A stretch of 64,000 nucleotides of DNA from contig JFHB01000128.1 in NCBI GenBank assembly GCA_000729835.1, positions 1 through 64,000 of the forward strand, read 5' to 3'. The notes under the pieces were generated by a model. It ran no database searches, was not told the DNA's origin, and worked only from the letters and a program-made list of their open reading frames with translations. A program made the translations under genes and the position numbers. Positions 34,306 through 46,669 of this stretch are shown piece by piece; the stretch's first letter is position 1; every line of letters starts with the position of its first letter. This stretch comes from Atkinsonella hypoxylon (lineage: Eukaryota > Ascomycota > Sordariomycetes > Hypocreales > Clavicipitaceae).

Positions 34306-37300
34306 ACTAGTAAGTAGTCTATAATAATATTAATAGTGTAGCAGTTAGATTAAACTATTTTCTATAGCTTTTAAACACTCTATATAATTACAGCTACCTC
34401 TACTTTAGTTAATCTATAACGTTTCTCTAGGTTAATAGTATATCTTAAGAGAAAAAGAATTAGCTAAAGCTAGTTGCTTTTAATGTCTTTACTAGGTATA
34501 CTGTAACTATTCTATTTACCTATAAGCTAGAAGATAAAGATCCTAAATCCTTCTTTATAAGCGTTAACTTTAAAGAATAAATACTTACTAGAGTTATAGT
34601 GCTATAGAACAGTATTTTTATTAAGGTATACTTTTACCTCTTAGAATGCTTTCTTTTCCTTAGGTTTTAGTAAAAACGTTGCTTTTTAGGCTTTTTTTTA
34701 GTATATTAGTTTAGGTAGACTATTAGCTAAGCCTTTCTTATAAAGCTCTTACAGTAAAGTAGTCTTTTGTTCTTATAGTAAGTAAATTTATATATTAAAC
34801 TATAGAATACTCTTCTATAAAAAGCTAGCTATACTAATAAAGGTCTTTAGATTTATAAGATCTACTAAAAACTTAAGCTTTTAAAAGGCTTTTAGCTTAT
34901 TGTTTATATTAGTAATTCTATTACTATTAACAATAAAACCTAATAGCTAAATAGCTAAATAGCTTATAAATAACTTCTTTATAGCTATTATTAACTTATT
35001 TTTCTCTAGAATTAATAAAACTATATTAAGATATATAAGGTAGTCCTTAGCTAAGTAAGAGAATACTATAATGTTATTAATATAGATTTATATAAAATAT
35101 TAATGCTTTTAAAATAATTAGTCTATATACTATTAAGTAAACGCTAGTGCGTTCTTAAAGCCTATAAGCGCTATATTTAATGCTTTTAACCTTTATTTTA
35201 ATATTACTACTATATAAGATTAATGCTCTTATTTTATAGAAAGCTAATAGAAAAACCCTAATATATTAAAGAGCAAAAATATCTTTTTACTATATATATC
35301 TACTATAATATCTAATTAATTTAGTAAGAGGTATATATTTAGCATTACTATACTGTTAAGTAGCTTTATATTAACTATAACTTATCCTTTCCTTTCTATT
35401 AAGGTTTTAATCTACACTATAAAGGCTAAGTAAGCTATAGCTATTAGGTTGTTTAAATATAATATCTTTCTACTTAAATATAGCTTATTATAAACCTTAT
35501 CTAGCTTAGCTTTATCTTTAGCTCTTAGTAGGTAGATTTAGATAGGTTTTAGCTGCTTCTACTATCTATTTACTAAATCTACTCTTATATACTAGTCTTT
35601 AGGTATAGAAATAATACCTCTATTATAATAAATATTATATTTATTTATTAAGTTAATAAGTTTAGCTGTAACGTTTAAGTTTAAGTTTTCTACCTTAACC
35701 TTATATTTATTATAGATATATAGTACATCCTTAGAACAAGAGATTCTATATATAAGGATGCTATTATTAACTTTCTTAAGGTTAAATTCTTTACTATTAC
35801 CTTCTTTCTATAACTTATAATCTTCTATAAGCAATAAACTATTATTAGGTATAATATCCTTAGAAAAATATATATATAAATTAAATAGGTTTATAATTAT
35901 ATAGTTAGCCTTAAGCTCTTTATTATACTAGAGATAAGCAATCTTCTAATTTTTCTAAATTATAACGAATTTATCTAAATAGTTGTAAGCTACTATTTGT
36001 TTCTAGTTAGTTGTATTAAGCAATATATCTAGAATAAAGTTAGATTTTAAGTATATATAGTAGGCAGTAGCCTTCTTATTAGCTAGTACCTCCTTCTATT
36101 TAACTAGAATATATTTCTATAATTTTAGCGGAATTATTACAGCTTATACTACTGTTACATTCTAATGTAGAATCTTTAAAATTAGCTAGAAGATACCTAT
36201 TTCTATAACTATATTATAAATAGACCTAATAGTAGCCTTAGGGTAGATAAAATCGATTTTAACACTATAATTATAGAGGAAGGTTAAACCTAGAAGGAGC
36301 TTTAGTCTTAAGTTACTTATTACGTTAGCTATAACTGTAAAATAGCTAGTTATAGGTACGCTATATATAGATCTAGGGATGTAGAAGTTAAATGTAGCTG
36401 TCTTAGAGATATAGAAGGATAACTGCACTCTAGTAACTAGTTTTAGCTCTATCTTTGCCTATTTTACATTCTAACTAAACTAAGCTAACTATACTTTATT
36501 AATTAGCACTAAAGAGGTTTTAGTATTTAGGTAGATCTAATGTAATAGTCCCTTATTATAGAATTAAATAGAAATCTTTAGGAAGGAATTTAATTTTAAA
36601 ATGCTAGATTTAACAATCTATAGCCTTATAACTGCTTTAACTACTTACTCTATTTAGATTCCCTATAAATCCTTTTAGTCTGCCTCTATTTAAACCTTTT
36701 TCTTTTATTTTTCTTTACTTTTAGCAAAATATACTTTAATAAAGTTAGATTCTAGGCTAGCTAGTAGCTCCTTAGCATTAACTGTTTCTCCTTCTTCTAC
36801 TAGCTAGTATCTACAGCTTTTAAGGTACTTCTTATAGTCTTCTTAGTTGAATTTGTCTTTAAATGTTGTTATATAGGCATATTCCTTGTTATTCTGTAGT
36901 AGGCTCTATCGTTAGAAACGTTAGAGCTGCTAAGGATACTGCAGCCCTAGCTAACAATCCTAGCCAGCCCCTAAATCCTAGTTCTACTAAGGCTGGGGTT
37001 GCTACCCTCTTAGCAGCTAATTCCCCTAGTTTTGCGGTAGGTATTAAGGTTAAGCACAATTATTCCAGTAATTTTTACAGAATAGAGGTCAGGACTAAAA
37101 TTAACTGTTGCCCTTATTCTAGTTAGCCTAGTTACCTTAGGCTGCCTTATCGTTTTTAGAGTTCTTACTGTTAGATTTGCTTTAAGTGTAGTAGGCATTA
37201 GTACCTTCCTTATAGTCTCCTAATTTTTGTTGTTTTCCTAGTTCCCTAAGGCATTCTTATAGATCCTTAACCTTATTATCTACTATAGTAATATATATAG

Positions 37301-38190
37301 ATCTTAGGTCTTTTACTGTTAAAATTAAGTATAGCTGTTATAATCCTAGGTATAGCTTATAATAGAGTCTTAAAAGGAGCTAAAGATTAGTAGTTTTACT
37401 ATTTATATAAGTATATTAAAATACTCTAGAGGTAAATTCCCTAAATAATTTTTCTTTAATTATATCTTACTCTTTAAACTTAGCTAAATCTAGCTATATT
37501 GTTACATTTTAGATCTATATACTAAATTCTTTATAGATAGTAGTGTAAATAGAGTTTAAACTACTAAAAATAGCTGTTTTTTTATAGTAATCTAGATGCT
37601 GCTTATACTATATTAATGTATTCCCTTTAAAGAGAGTTTAGAGCTTAATATAAATAGCTTTCTAGGCATTAATTGCACTATAGCTATAGTAGTCTTTAAT
37701 AGCTTAGATCTATAGCTTTATATTGTAGAAAATAGTATACTTTCCTTTATATAAAATTAGCTTATAGATATTTCTATTGTTAAAGGGTTTAAAGTAACTA
37801 ATATTAGTAATCTTCTATATAGAATCTATTTATTCCTTAGGGGTTTAGAACTATATATTGCCTTAGTTATTCTATTTCTAACGTAGATCTAGCCTTTTAT
37901 CCGCTAGATTTAGCTAGAGATTATTGTTTCTAATATAGTATAGTGCTTATTAATTTATATACTAATATTTAAAGTTACTAAATGCTTAATCCTAGTCTTT
38001 TTTAGTATCTTAGCTCTTTTTAGCTTTACTGTTGTAGTATTGCTCTAATAGATTCTTTAGAAATTACAGTAGCTTCTATTCTTTTAGAAAAGTACTAAAG
38101 TGTTTAAAGTATCTCTATATTATATAGTTTCCTTTACTTAAGGGTTACTTTTAACCTTACTTTTAGTTTTAGTTATCTTTTAGGGGTAAG
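34306..38190 (-). mobile_element. Gypsy chromovirus A, copy A2, middle part
   Basis: It is collinear with A1 3532-7416. It carries, on the minus strand, most of Gag, protease, reverse transcriptase and RNase H. Its left edge is the Copia 3' LTR, where 831 bases of A are missing relative to 12799. Its right edge is a clean B3 insertion with the duplication GTAAG (38186-38190 and 54374-54378), after which A2 resumes. Confidence 0.85.
34306..38190 (-). pseudogene. Family A Gag-Pol (A2), middle fragment
   Basis: It lies in the same register as A1. The protease stretch 36186-36428 is free of stops and shows L-L-L-G-L-T-F-L-Y-N followed by V-K-I-D-F, the usual end of a Gypsy pepsin-like protease. 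The reverse transcriptase box at 35084 reads Y-I-N-N-I-I-V-F-S, from Y-I-D-D. Protease and reverse transcriptase codons are in register (1344 bases apart, a multiple of three). The stretch upstream of the protease (~37000-37200) is Gln-rich in the coding frame, which explains its dense TAA/TAG. A less mutated patch lies at ~36860-37130. The start lies at 55286, beyond the B3 insertion. Confidence 0.8.
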
Positions 38191-38337
38191 TGTTATGGAC
38201 TCGAGCCTTAGGCTCGGGTCTTTCAGTAGAGGGAGGACAGCAGGAGAGGGACAGAGATCTATGTAGGTGAAGGGATAGGAGCGAGCCGCATTCGTCTAGG
38301 GGTTAGCTGGGCTTCACTAGGCCCTAGAGAGAGGACC
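38191..38337 (+). repeat. B3 5' LTR, first part
   Basis: These first 147 bases of the LTR start TGTTATGGACTCGAGCC and end GGACC, the duplicated target of B2. This is the best-preserved LTR-B start in the window. The hairpin GACTCGAGCC-TTA-GGCTCGGGTC lies at 38198-38220. The LTR continues at 46433. Confidence 0.9.
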
Positions 38338-38662
38338 TATTATGGACTCGAGCCTTAGGCTCGGGTCTTTCAGTAGAGGGAGAACAGCAAGAGAGGGACA
38401 GAGATCTATATAGGTAAAGGAATAGGAGTAAGCTGCATTTGTTTAGAGGTTAGCTAGACTTCACTAGGCTCTAGAGAGAGAACCTTAGCTATAGAGTATA
38501 TACTAAAAGGGGCTCTTAAGGGGATAGACCTACCTCTAAATATATAGTATAAAGGTATAAAGAGGCTTTTAGTTCCTTCTCTCTCTTTCTCCTTTTCCCT
38601 CTATAATTATAGTTCTTATTATAGACGCTAGTTAGCAGTAGCTACTAAGTTAGTCTATTATA
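38338..38662 (+). repeat. B2 5' LTR
   Basis: The LTR begins TATTATGGACTCGAGCC (TG mutated to TA) and ends CTATTATA. It is nearly intact for the first ~70 bases, then increasingly RIP-mutated toward the internal region. Confidence 0.9.
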
Positions 38663-38719
38663 TACTATAATTATTCTATAGATAAAACACTAGCAAGAAT
38701 AATATTGTTTAGTTATAGC

Positions 38720-39970
38720 AATAAGGGCTTAGCTAGCTAGCTTAAGCACCCTTTTAACCTCTATAGAGAGGTAGAGGAAGATACAGTAGAAATTAGCTAA
38801 AAAGCAGTAGAAATTATAGTACTTTATAAATTAGTTAAGAGCTAATCCCTATAGATAAAGGAACTATAACGCTTTATAATAGACTATATATAGAAAAAGA
38901 AGTAGCTTTAAGCTGCAGTAAGCTAGTAGCTAGAGGAACTTAAATAGAAGTCTCTACCTATAGTAAACCCTTATAATAGAAATAAATAGAGCTTTTAGGC
39001 CTAGTAAATAGTAATTACCTAAAAGCTTTAAGCTAATAGTGCCTTTATAGGTATAATATAGAACTAGTAGTACTATCTATACTAAAGCTTATTGCCTAAG
39101 GTTTAGTAAAGAGTAGCTGCCTATTATAAAGTAGGTAAAGTAAAGGGATATAATATATAGAGGTTCCTTAATTACTTAGAATTAGTCTTTATAGATCCTT
39201 ATTAGTAAAACTAGGCCTTAATTAAGCTTAATTAGCTTTAATAGAGTAATAATAAGTAGTTTATAGAATTCTATATTTATTTTAAGGAGAAAATTACGCT
39301 AGTAAAAGAGGCTAACTAGAATAATAGTATAAAGTTAGCTAAGTTATAGACAGCACTTAATAAGGAAATAAAGAATTATAGTATAAAAAGAGATATCCCT
39401 TATTATAACTACCTTTAAGCAGTAAAGTGCTACTATAGTATTATACTAAACCTTAAGTTATATTATATTAAGGAATAATACTAGCTAAAATGTAGCTCTA
39501 GCTCTAAAGGGCCCTAGAATAGTAATACTAAAATAACTAAAGTTAACGCTATAGAAACCTAATAGAGATAGAAAAGAGGTATAAAGAAATCTAGAGTAAG
39601 ATAACTAAATAAGAATACTTTATAAGTAAAGTAAATATTTAAGGCTAAACTTAAAAAACACTACTAAAAGAGGTAATACCTTTAGTGTAAGTTATTTTAA
39701 TACTATATTTAAGGATATAGATAGTAATTAGTAGAACGTAAGCTAGAGTTAACTAGTATATAAGCAGTAGCAATAGATAATATACAGAAGAAGAACTCTA
39801 ATAAGTTAGAAAAAGGCTTACCTTTAGCCTTAAGCTTAATATAGAGGTAAAAGTAATATAAATAATATAACAACCCTTACTTAATAGGTAGCTAAAAGAA
39901 GAATATAGAGAAATAACTAAGAAAATAGATATATTACTGTTCTTTATCTCTATACTCTTTAACTAACTAT
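38720..39970 (+). pseudogene. Family B Gag (B2), RIP-inactivated
   Basis: It matches B1 Gag at an offset of 19071. The zinc knuckle begins at 39677 (codons at 2 modulo 3). Pol is one base behind, as in B1 and B3. In-frame TAA/TAG are frequent and no start codon is preserved. Confidence 0.7.
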
Positions 39971-42900
39971 TGTTCTATAATATATAAATAGATAGTAGGT
40001 ATAACTACTTTACTGCAATAAGTAAGAGTTTAGTGTAATACTTTAGCCTAAAGTAAATTCTATTGCTATATAAAAGAATAGTATAAATAGTAGTAAAGGT
40101 TAAACAGTAGTTCTATAATAGCTACTAAAGAAGCGCCTTAATTATTTCTTTAGTTTACTTATAGGTAGATATTAACAGCTAGGTCTTTCTAGTAGTAGCC
40201 TATATAATTCTAGGCTTAACCTAAGATTATATCTTTAAAAGCCTATAGTTAGCCTATAATAGAATTGTTCTTAACGCTACTAGCTAGAGCCTATTAGTAG
40301 GTAAAGCTAAGGGCCTTATAATCTAAGCAGTAGAAGCTTAGAGCGTTAAGGACTTAATAAGACTAATGTTAGTAGCAGTTTATAGTGCTTTAATAAAATA
40401 AAGTAAAAGCTAAGAGGTTGCTATATATTTTATTGCTATAAGCCTTTAGGAAATTACCTCTATATTATTGTTATAAATATCCCTAAAAGGCTTTAATCTA
40501 CTAATACTGCTACTTAAATTAAAGAACTTTTATAATCTTTTTAAAGAAAAGAAGGCCTAAGGCCTTCTGCTGTATAGAGAGAGGCTAGATTACTATATTA
40601 GGCTAAAACAGTAGCTAAATAGCTCTTTACTGTTACTACTGTAGGCTTTACTATATAATATACTATAGAACTATTTATTAGAAATTAAGAGGTAAATAAT
40701 AAACCTAATAGATAAAGAATAGATTTAAGCTAGCTTCTCTTTAGCAGTAGTATCTATTCTTTTAGCTAAAAAGTTAAGTAAAGAATAGTAATTCTATATT
40801 AATTATTAAGCCTTTAATAAGATTATAGAATAGAACTATTACCTACTTCTCTTAATAAAGGAAACACTTAGGTTATTATTAAAGGTATATTAGTTTACTA
40901 AACTAAATATATAGTTAGCTTTCTATAGAATCTAGATAGTAAACAATAAGGAGCACCTTATAGCGTTTTACACCTAGTTTAGCCTCTTTAAATAGCTAGT
41001 TTGCCCCTTTAGGTTAGTAAAGGCTTTAGCTATATTCTAATAATATATTAATAGTGCACTAGAAGAGGCCCTTAGAGATTATATAACTACTTATCTAGAT
41101 AACGTCCTTATTTACACTAAAGGTTCTAGGAAAGACTATATATATAAGGTATAAAGAATACTAGAAAAGTTATAGTTAGTAAAGCTACACTTAGATCTTA
41201 AGAAATACTACTTTATTATAACTAAAGTTAAATACCTTAGCTTTATAGTTATAGTAAAAAGGGAGATATATTTAGATTTAAAGAAGATTATAGCTATTTA
41301 GAAGTAGTAAGCTTCTACTAGATTATAAGGAGTATAAAGCTTCCTTAAATTTATAAACTTTTACTGTAACTTTATATTAAATTTCTTAAATATTATAGAG
41401 CCTTTAGTTAGCTTAATAAAGAAAGGAGTTTTATTCTAGTAAATAAAGGAATATAAGAGGTTATTTATAAGGCTTAAGAAGGCTTTTACTTTATACTTAG
41501 TTTTAGCCTAGTAGAACCCTAAGAAGAATATAGTAGTAAAGGCTAATTACTTAAAAAAGGCCCTTAGTAGCTATTTATCCTAATATAATAAAGCTAGCGT
41601 ACTGCAGCCTATAGTATACTATTTAGCTAGGTTATCTCTAGCTTAATGTAACTATACTATTTATAATAAAGAGCTTTTAGCAATAATATCTTACCTTAAA
41701 GCTTAAGCAGTAAAGTTATAAGAAGTAGTATACCCCTTTATAATCCTTATAGACTATAAGAATCTAGAATACTTTATATCTTTATAAGAGATCTTTAAGC
41801 GCTAAGCTAAGTAAATAGAGCTTCTCTCTCTCTTTAACTACTACTTATAATACTGCTTAAGGCTATAGGTAGAGTAACTAAATATATTATTATAATAAGA
41901 GCAGAATTAAGATAGAGTAACACTGTAAATAGGCTAGGTTCTTTAGCCTCTCTCTATTAGCTGCCTAAGCGCTCTCTATAGAGATAAAAAGAAGAAGGAA
42001 GTTATAGAGAATATTAAAGTAAAAATAGCTAGTAAAGTAACGCTAGAAAGTTAACTAACTATAGCTTTATAGGTGCTAGCTAGAATAATACTGTTTTTAG
42101 ATAAACACTTATAGAGCCTATAGAACTAAAGAGTGTAAAAAGACTTAGTATACCTAATAAGGTTAAATATAGTCTAGAAGGGGGAAAGAAGGTTTCTATT
42201 AAAGGTAAAGATATAAGAATAGATTGTAAACTGCACCCTTAATATATAAGAAGCGTTAGTTTACTAGAGCTGCCTTTAGGTCCTTAAGTATAAGCTATTA
42301 ACTACTATACTAATATATAGAATATATAAGTTGCTAATATTAGGCTACCTAGGATAAAATACTACGTTTTAGGCATTAATATACAACTATTACTAGAATA
42401 GGCTGTTCTAAGATATTGCTTAATATATTTAAAACTGCTACTATTACAGTAGCTAAAAGAGTAAGAGGTTGCAGTAAGGCCTCTTACAACCTATTCTAGC
42501 GCTAAATAGGTATTAGTTATAGATCTCTATAGATTTTATAATAGATTTACTAGCGCTAAACTAGGCTATACTCTCTTACTTAATAGTTATTACTAATTAA
42601 CTTTTAAAGTATATATAGTTAAAGGTAATAACCTCTATAAAAGTAAAGGAATATATCTAGTAGTTTAAGCATTATTAGTAGTAGTTTTATAGGTTTCTAA
42701 GATAAATTATCTCTAACTATAGTTTAGATTAGTTAAGCACCTTTTAGACTACCCTTTATTGCCTTATTAGAATTAAATAATTACTATTTATATTCTATTA
42801 CTTATAGATAAACAGTAAAATAGAGAGAGTTAATTAAGAAGTATAAGCAATTCTATAAGTTATAGTTGCCTTTTTGTAGTTTAACTAGCCTAAATATCTC

Positions 42901-43675
42901 CTTATATATTAGCTAGCTATTAATAATAGAAATTCCTTAGTAACTAGTATAAGTTTAAACTAAGCAATATATAGGTATAATATAGACTTTATCTAAAAGC
43001 TTATAAATAAAAAGAAGTTCTAAGTCTTGCAAAAGAGATAGGCTTTAGTATTTCTTAAATAGCTATAAAAAGGTATAAATATTGCTTAAGCTGTAATTAA
43101 CTTTACTTAATAGAGGTAGTAAGAGTAGTTAAATAGAAACTATAGGTTAATAGAATAGTATAAGGTAAAGAACTTAGTTTAGCTAATGCTTTATTATATT
43201 AAGATAAACTACTTAAGTTAGAAGCTTAATTAGGTTATAGTAAAGTATATAGTTATAGGTATACTAACACCTTTAACTATAAAGTTAGATATTTTACTAG
43301 AAATTTACCTAGTCTTCTATATTAATCTTATTAAGTAAGCAGTAATAAACTCTTTACCTTTCTAGCAATTAGTAAACTTAAGGCCTAGTCTTAAGCTAAC
43401 TATAATAGATATTAACTTATCCCTTAAGAAGTATAGAGTAAAGGAAATTCTAGCTATAAAAAACACTTTAAGCTAAGAGAGACACTATTAAGTACTTATT
43501 AAGTAGATAGAGTTTATTTAACCTATATAGAAACTACTAAAGAACTTCCTTAATATAGAGGCACTAGATTAATTTAAGTTATAGTAAAAAGACACTTAAT
43601 TTAATAATAAGCTTAATAAAAGTATAGTAAAATTTTATATAAACTTTAATAATAACTTAGTAATCTTTAACTAAA
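39970..43675 (+). pseudogene. Family B Pol with chromodomain (B2), RIP-inactivated
   Basis: Domain order is as in B1. The reverse transcriptase box at 41092 reads Y-L-D-N-V-L-I-Y, so one catalytic Asp survives and the other is Asn. The chromodomain starts at ~43428. Just beyond the end lies an A-rich repeat (43723-43752) where B1 has a simple A run. Confidence 0.8.
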
Positions 43676-43759
43676 AATAAAGAAAAATAAACTCTCCTTT
43701 ATAGAGGCCTATATAATTATTATAAAAAAATAAAAAAATAAAAAAATAAAAGAAATTTC

Positions 43760-45350
43760 TTAATAAGTAGTAAAGAGGCAGTAGTACTTATAGTGTAGAG
43801 GTATAACTACCTAAAAGGCACCTTATTGCTCTTTAAGTAGTTATAAAATAGAAGCTAGAGAAGCTATATAGTGCCCCTAGAGTAGTGTAAGAGCTAGAGC
43901 TAGAATAGTAGCACTAATAGAAGGTATAGAGGCTAGAGTAAGTAAGAATATAACTAGTGCTTTAGATTAAGGCTCTACCTTAGTAGGTATAGGTAAGAAT
44001 ATAATGTTTTAAATAGCTTAGCGCTTTAAGCGTAAAGGTATAGTCTTTAGAGAGAAGAAAATAAAGAGAGAGAAGGTAAAGAGAGCAATAGACTAAGTTA
44101 AGGTTATACACTTTAGAAATATAGACAGCAATTAGCGCTATAAGTAGTTTAAGCTTTTAAGCTCTACCTAAAGGTAGATATATTTCTAGTATATTACTTT
44201 AAGGTTATTCTATAAGAGTAAAGGGATAATATATAGCAGTAAAGAAGCCTTATATAGCAGTAAAGAAGCAGTAGTAGTAAAGGTTAGCAGTATATAATAA
44301 GGTATAGGTATAAGTAGCAGCAATAAGGAGAGTATAGTAATAGTAGTAGTAGTAGTAAGTATAAAGAGAGATAAGAAGTTATTATTAATATCTATAGAGA
44401 TATACTTATACTTATTAGGGTTAAACTTATTATTCTTTAGAACAATAAAGGCTATAGTGCTCTTATAGTTAGTAAAGGGAGAGAGAGTAGGTATAGAAAA
44501 ACAGCTAGTTTAGGTTATATAGTAAGAAAGAGAAGAGAGTATAACCTCTTTCTCTATATAATTAGTAGTAAGTATATCCTTAAGAATAAAGTTATAGTAG
44601 TTATATATATTTAAAAATTTATATATAAGGATTATATAGTAAAAGAGCTAGCTAGTATAAAGGGGGATTAAAGCAGACTTAACTATAAAACCTTAGTTAG
44701 TAAGTTTCTACATTTAGGTAAAGTAATGCTATAGGTAAGAATGCCTAGTAAAGAGGCTAGGATTCTAAATATAACCTTAATACCTCTATATATACAGTTA
44801 GTATTCCCTCCCTTAGCTAGAATAACAATTATATAAGCTCTTCTTATAAAGGTTATTATAGTATAGTATATAGATATCCTTAAGAATATTGCTGTTAAAT
44901 AGCTCTAAGTTATTTAAGTTTCTTTATATAAGGAAACTGTAGATATAGCAGTAATAAAGAACTAATAGCACTATAGAAGCAGGAGCAGTAAGGGCACTAG
45001 CACTAGCAATATAACCGCTAAAGTTCTAGATATACTTCTAGTTAGTAAAGAGATAAGCTATATATAAGCAAAAGAGCAGTATACTTTAGGCTAATAAGAT
45101 AATATTTTGTAATTTTAATTAGTAAGCTACTAGTAGTTAGATAAATTCTATTTAGATATATTAAAAAGAGATTCTTTTATATTAAAAGGAGCAGTAGTAG
45201 CTATATAGTAAAGTAAGGGATTTTAGGAAACTACAATAGAATTATTTAGTTATAATATAGAGGTAAAATAAGATATAAAGGAGAAAGAAAAAGATAAAGA
45301 AGAGAAAAAAGAAATTATTTATTTTTATATTAGAAATAGCTAAAGGCTAG
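43760..45350 (-). pseudogene. Family B possible antisense frame (B2)
   Basis: It is homologous to the B1 antisense frame. Over the part I compared (the equivalent of B1 25200-25520), the minus-strand reading stays open for ~100 codons with a single TAA, at the same codon as in B1. Differences are mostly Pro/Leu, Ser/Leu or Thr/Ile exchanges typical of RIP. No domain is recognised. Bases 45350-46085 beyond it have no assigned frame. Confidence 0.35.
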
Positions 45351-46085
45351 CTACTAGTTTATTATACGCTAAAGGGATAATAATAATAATAACTATTTAC
45401 ACTCTACTAGCTATTAGTTTATTATGCACTAAGAGAATAACACTAATAATAACTGTTTACGCTCTATACCCCTAATAACACCCCTTATATATAGATAGGT
45501 TATATACATCTAATAACTGTTTATAACAGCAATAAGGATAAAAGAGAGAGAGTGCCTCCTAGTTAATAAGAGGGATTATTACGTAATAATTGCTCTAAAT
45601 ATAAGAAGACCTAAGGATATAGGCAGTTTACGCACTAATAACACTAGTATTACAGCTAGCGCCTATATAATAGGCAGATAATTAATAGCTATATATAGAG
45701 GATTATAAGGCAAAGAGAGGCAGAGGGTTAATAGACCCTAGAAGGGTACAATTAAGGGGGAGAGCGTAATTAACCTATTATAGTGCAGCTAATAGGTTAG
45801 TTAGTAGAGTAGTTAACAGCTGTTGCTAAGGTACTATAGGCAATTAGAGGGAAGGGAGGTAGAGCAGACGTTTATTTATATATTAGCTCTACAACGCTAC
45901 GCTAACAACAAATAGTGCATTAGTGCAGCAATAGAATAGCTAAAGTAAAGCGCCTAAAGGCAAACGTTATACCTCTATCTTTTTATAAGTAAACAATAGA
46001 GAAATATAAAGAGAGAATAGATAGAGAGTTAGCTGCTATCTATAGTACCTACTATAGATAACAAAAGGGATTATTATAGAGCCTA

Positions 46086-46102
46086 GAAGGAGAAAGAGAG
46101 TA
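46086..46102 (+). promoter_or_regulatory. B2 polypurine tract
   Basis: The purine run GAAGGAGAAAGAGAG sits immediately before the 3' LTR start at 46103, the normal place for the plus-strand primer. B3 has a similar tract just before 54051. Confidence 0.6.
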
Positions 46103-46427
46103 TATTATAGACTTAAGCCTTAAGCTTAGGTCTTTTAGTAGAGAGAGAACAGCAGAAGAGAGATAGAGATCTATATAGGTAAAGGGATAGAAGTAAGCTG
46201 CATTTATCTAGAGGTTAGCTAAACTTCACTAGGCTCTAGAGAGAGGACCTTAGCTATAGAGTATATACTAAAAGGGGCTCCTAAGGGGATAGACCTACCC
46301 CTAGATATATAGTACAGGGGCATAGGGAGGCTTCCGGTTCCTTCTCTCTCTTCCTCCTTTCCCCCCTATGATTATAGTTCTCATTATAGACGCTAGTTAG
46401 CAGCAGCCACTAGGTCAGTCCATTACA
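46103..46427 (+). repeat. B2 3' LTR
   Basis: The LTR is 325 bp. The start is mutated (TATTATAGACTTAAGCC), but the last ~130 bases are almost unmutated, ending GGTCAGTCCATTACA. The duplication GGACC follows. Confidence 0.92.
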
Positions 46428-46432
46428 GGACC

Positions 46433-46608
46433 TTAGCTATAGAGCACATACTAAAAGGGGCTCCTAAGGGGATAGACCTACCTCTAGATATATAGTATAG
46501 GGGTATAGAGAGGCTTCTAGTTCCTTCTCTCTTCCTCCTTTCCTCCCTATAATTATAGTTCTTATTATAAACGCTAGTTAGCAGCAGCCACTAGGTTAGT
46601 CTATTATA
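46433..46608 (+). repeat. B3 5' LTR, second part
   Basis: It resumes the LTR exactly where 38337 leaves off. Together the pieces give a 323 bp LTR, the length of the B1 and B4 LTRs. Confidence 0.88.
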
Positions 46609-46669
46609 TACTATAATTATTCTACAGATAGAACACTAGCAAGAATAATATTGTTTAGTTATAGCAATA

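Larger units (their letters stand above)
38338..46427 (+). mobile_element. Gypsy chromovirus B, copy B2, full length
   Basis: At 8090 bp, B2 is flanked by GGACC at 38333-38337 and 46428-46432. It is inserted inside the 5' LTR of B3. Both LTRs are 325 bp. It is the only B copy in the window that is both complete and uninterrupted. Confidence 0.92.

Noticed and set aside
36863..37126. 87-residue forward frame
   Set aside because: It is antisense to the Gln-rich part of A2 Gag-Pol. Its openness comes from the lower RIP level of this patch.
37010..37198. 62-residue reverse frame with an ATG
   Set aside because: It is out of register with the Gag-Pol frame set by the protease and the 55286 start.
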